From Chamaesiphon sp. (GTDB lineage: Bacteria > Cyanobacteriota > Cyanobacteriia > Cyanobacteriales > Chamaesiphonaceae): a stretch of DNA of 12,505 nucleotides. Below are positions 12,009 to 12,505 of this stretch, piece by piece (position 1 is the first letter of the stretch; every line of letters begins with the position of its first letter). The stretch is taken from the NCBI GenBank assembly GCA_026785875.1, contig JAJAZF010000120.1, forward strand, positions 1 through 12,505, given 5' to 3'. The notes beneath the pieces were generated by a model. It was not told the DNA's origin. It saw only the letters and a program-made list of their open reading frames with translations, and did not search any database. The position numbers and the translations under genes were made by a program.

Positions 12009-12505
12009 ATGGCACAAGAACAACAACAACGTCGCGGCGGCGGTAGTGGTGGCGGTAGCGGCGGCAGTGGCGGCAGTGGTGGCAGTGGCGGCAGTGGCAA
12101 TCGAGGCGGCGGCGGCGGCAATAGAGGCGGCGGCGGTAGAGGTAAAAAGGAAGAAAAGGAAATCACCTACCAAGAACGGGTAATCCAAATCCGTCGGGTA
12201 AGTAAAGTAGTTAAGGGTGGTAAAAAACTCAGCTTCCGCGCCATCGTCGTGATTGGCAATGAAAAAGGTGAAGTTGGTGTAGGCGTTGGTAAAGCCAGCG
12301 ACGTTATCGGTGCAGTCCGCAAGGGCGTAGCTGATGGTAAAAAACATTTAATTACCATTCCTTTAACCAAATCCAATACAATTCCCCATCCGATCGTCGG
12401 TGGTGGCGGTGGTGCTAATGTAATGATGCGCCCTGCTGCTCCTGGTACCGGAGTAATTGCTGGTGGAGCTGTCCGTACTGTATTAGAACTCGCCGGAGTC
12501 AAAAA
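12009..12505 (+). CDS. rpsE: 30S ribosomal protein S5 (3' end beyond the window), with an unusual Gly/Ser-rich N-terminal extension
   Basis: 165 full codons are visible and the frame is still open at the edge. S5 lies at the mRNA entry tunnel with S3 and S4 and affects decoding accuracy. The family core starts at about residue 52 (ITYQERVIQIRRVSKVVKGG) and runs through SFRAIVVIGNEKGEVGVGVG (75-94), KASDVIGAVRKGVADGKK (95-112) and RPAAPGTGVIAGGAVRTVLE (141-160). Before it lies an extension. Residues 1-9 are polar and basic, 10-30 are mostly GGS units, 31-45 are Asn-Arg-Gly-rich (NRGGGGGNRGGGGRG), and 46-51 are KKEEKE. The usual cyanobacterial S5 has a short Lys/Arg-rich lead instead, from memory. 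The ATG at 12009 is the only ATG before the core in this frame, and there is no Shine-Dalgarno site. rplR ends 25 nt upstream. Confidence 0.96.
   Translation, partial: MAQEQQQRRGGGSGGGSGGSGGSGGSGGSGNRGGGGGNRGGGGRGKKEEKEITYQERVIQIRRVSKVVKGGKKLSFRAIVVIGNEKGEVGVGVGKASDVIGAVRKGVADGKKHLITIPLTKSNTIPHPIVGGGGGANVMMRPAAPGTGVIAGGAVRTVLELAGVK
12036..12143 (+). repeat. GGC/GGT-AGT microrepeat coding the S5 Gly/Ser tract
   Basis: The DNA is a nine-base GGC-GGC-AGT-type tandem repeat with GGT and AGC variants (12045-12095), followed by GGC runs broken by AAT and CGA/AGA. It codes residues 10-45 of S5. Such repeats vary in length by slippage, so the number of units may differ between strains. Confidence 0.8.

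Noticed and set aside
11991..12502. Long minus-strand frames opposite rpsE, rich in Ala and Thr
   Set aside because: They are the reverse reading of the GGC-rich S5 extension and core. The plus-strand frame is unmistakably S5.
3876..12505. A hidden defence, mobile or novel enzyme system inside the ribosomal cluster
   Set aside because: Every long frame on the plus strand is a recognisable ribosomal protein in the expected cyanobacterial order, and the spacers are too short and repeat-filled to hold extra genes.

Overview
The window comes from a cyanobacterial chromosome. Three signs agree. The ribosomal protein order starts at rplC, with no rpsJ just upstream and no rpsN between rplE and rpsH, as is usual in cyanobacteria. 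The DNA is rich in GCGATCG cores, with full GCGATCGC (HIP1) octamers at 5146-5153 and 10078-10085. Several spacers carry seven-base tandem repeats like the cyanobacterial STRR class. The genus cannot be fixed from sequence alone.

Left part (1-3452), all on the minus strand. A kinesin-light-chain-type TPR protein runs off the left edge with 13 repeats of about 42 residues visible. Next come a secreted 316-residue protein of unknown function with two cysteine pairs, and a small cytosolic 115-residue protein of unknown function. Plausible promoters can be seen in front of the first two.

Middle (3453-3875). A divergent intergenic region of 423 bp holds a candidate promoter and a strongly structured leader in front of rplC. 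The leader contains a 10+5 bp hairpin, a competing upstream inverted repeat and a second 7-bp hairpin.

Right part (3876-12505), all on the plus strand. This is the merged S10/spc ribosomal protein cluster: rplC-rplD-rplW-rplB-rpsS-rplV-rpsC-rplP-rpmC-rpsQ-rplN-rplX-rplE-rpsH-rplF-rplR-rpsE, with rpsE cut by the right edge. The products build the peptidyl transferase surroundings, the exit tunnel, the central protuberance and the 30S head and decoding region. Some genes are tightly packed or overlap (rplD/rplW, rplP/rpmC, rplN/rplX). Others are separated by 70-150 nt spacers that hold inverted repeats and heptanucleotide tandem repeats.

Most of the window is ordinary housekeeping. The points worth a second look are the structured rplC leader, the different seven-base repeats that recur in the spacers (twice running right up to a start codon that lacks a Shine-Dalgarno site), and a Gly/Ser-rich, RGG-like N-terminal extension on ribosomal protein S5. 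No CRISPR, phage, transposon, toxin or defence system is visible.
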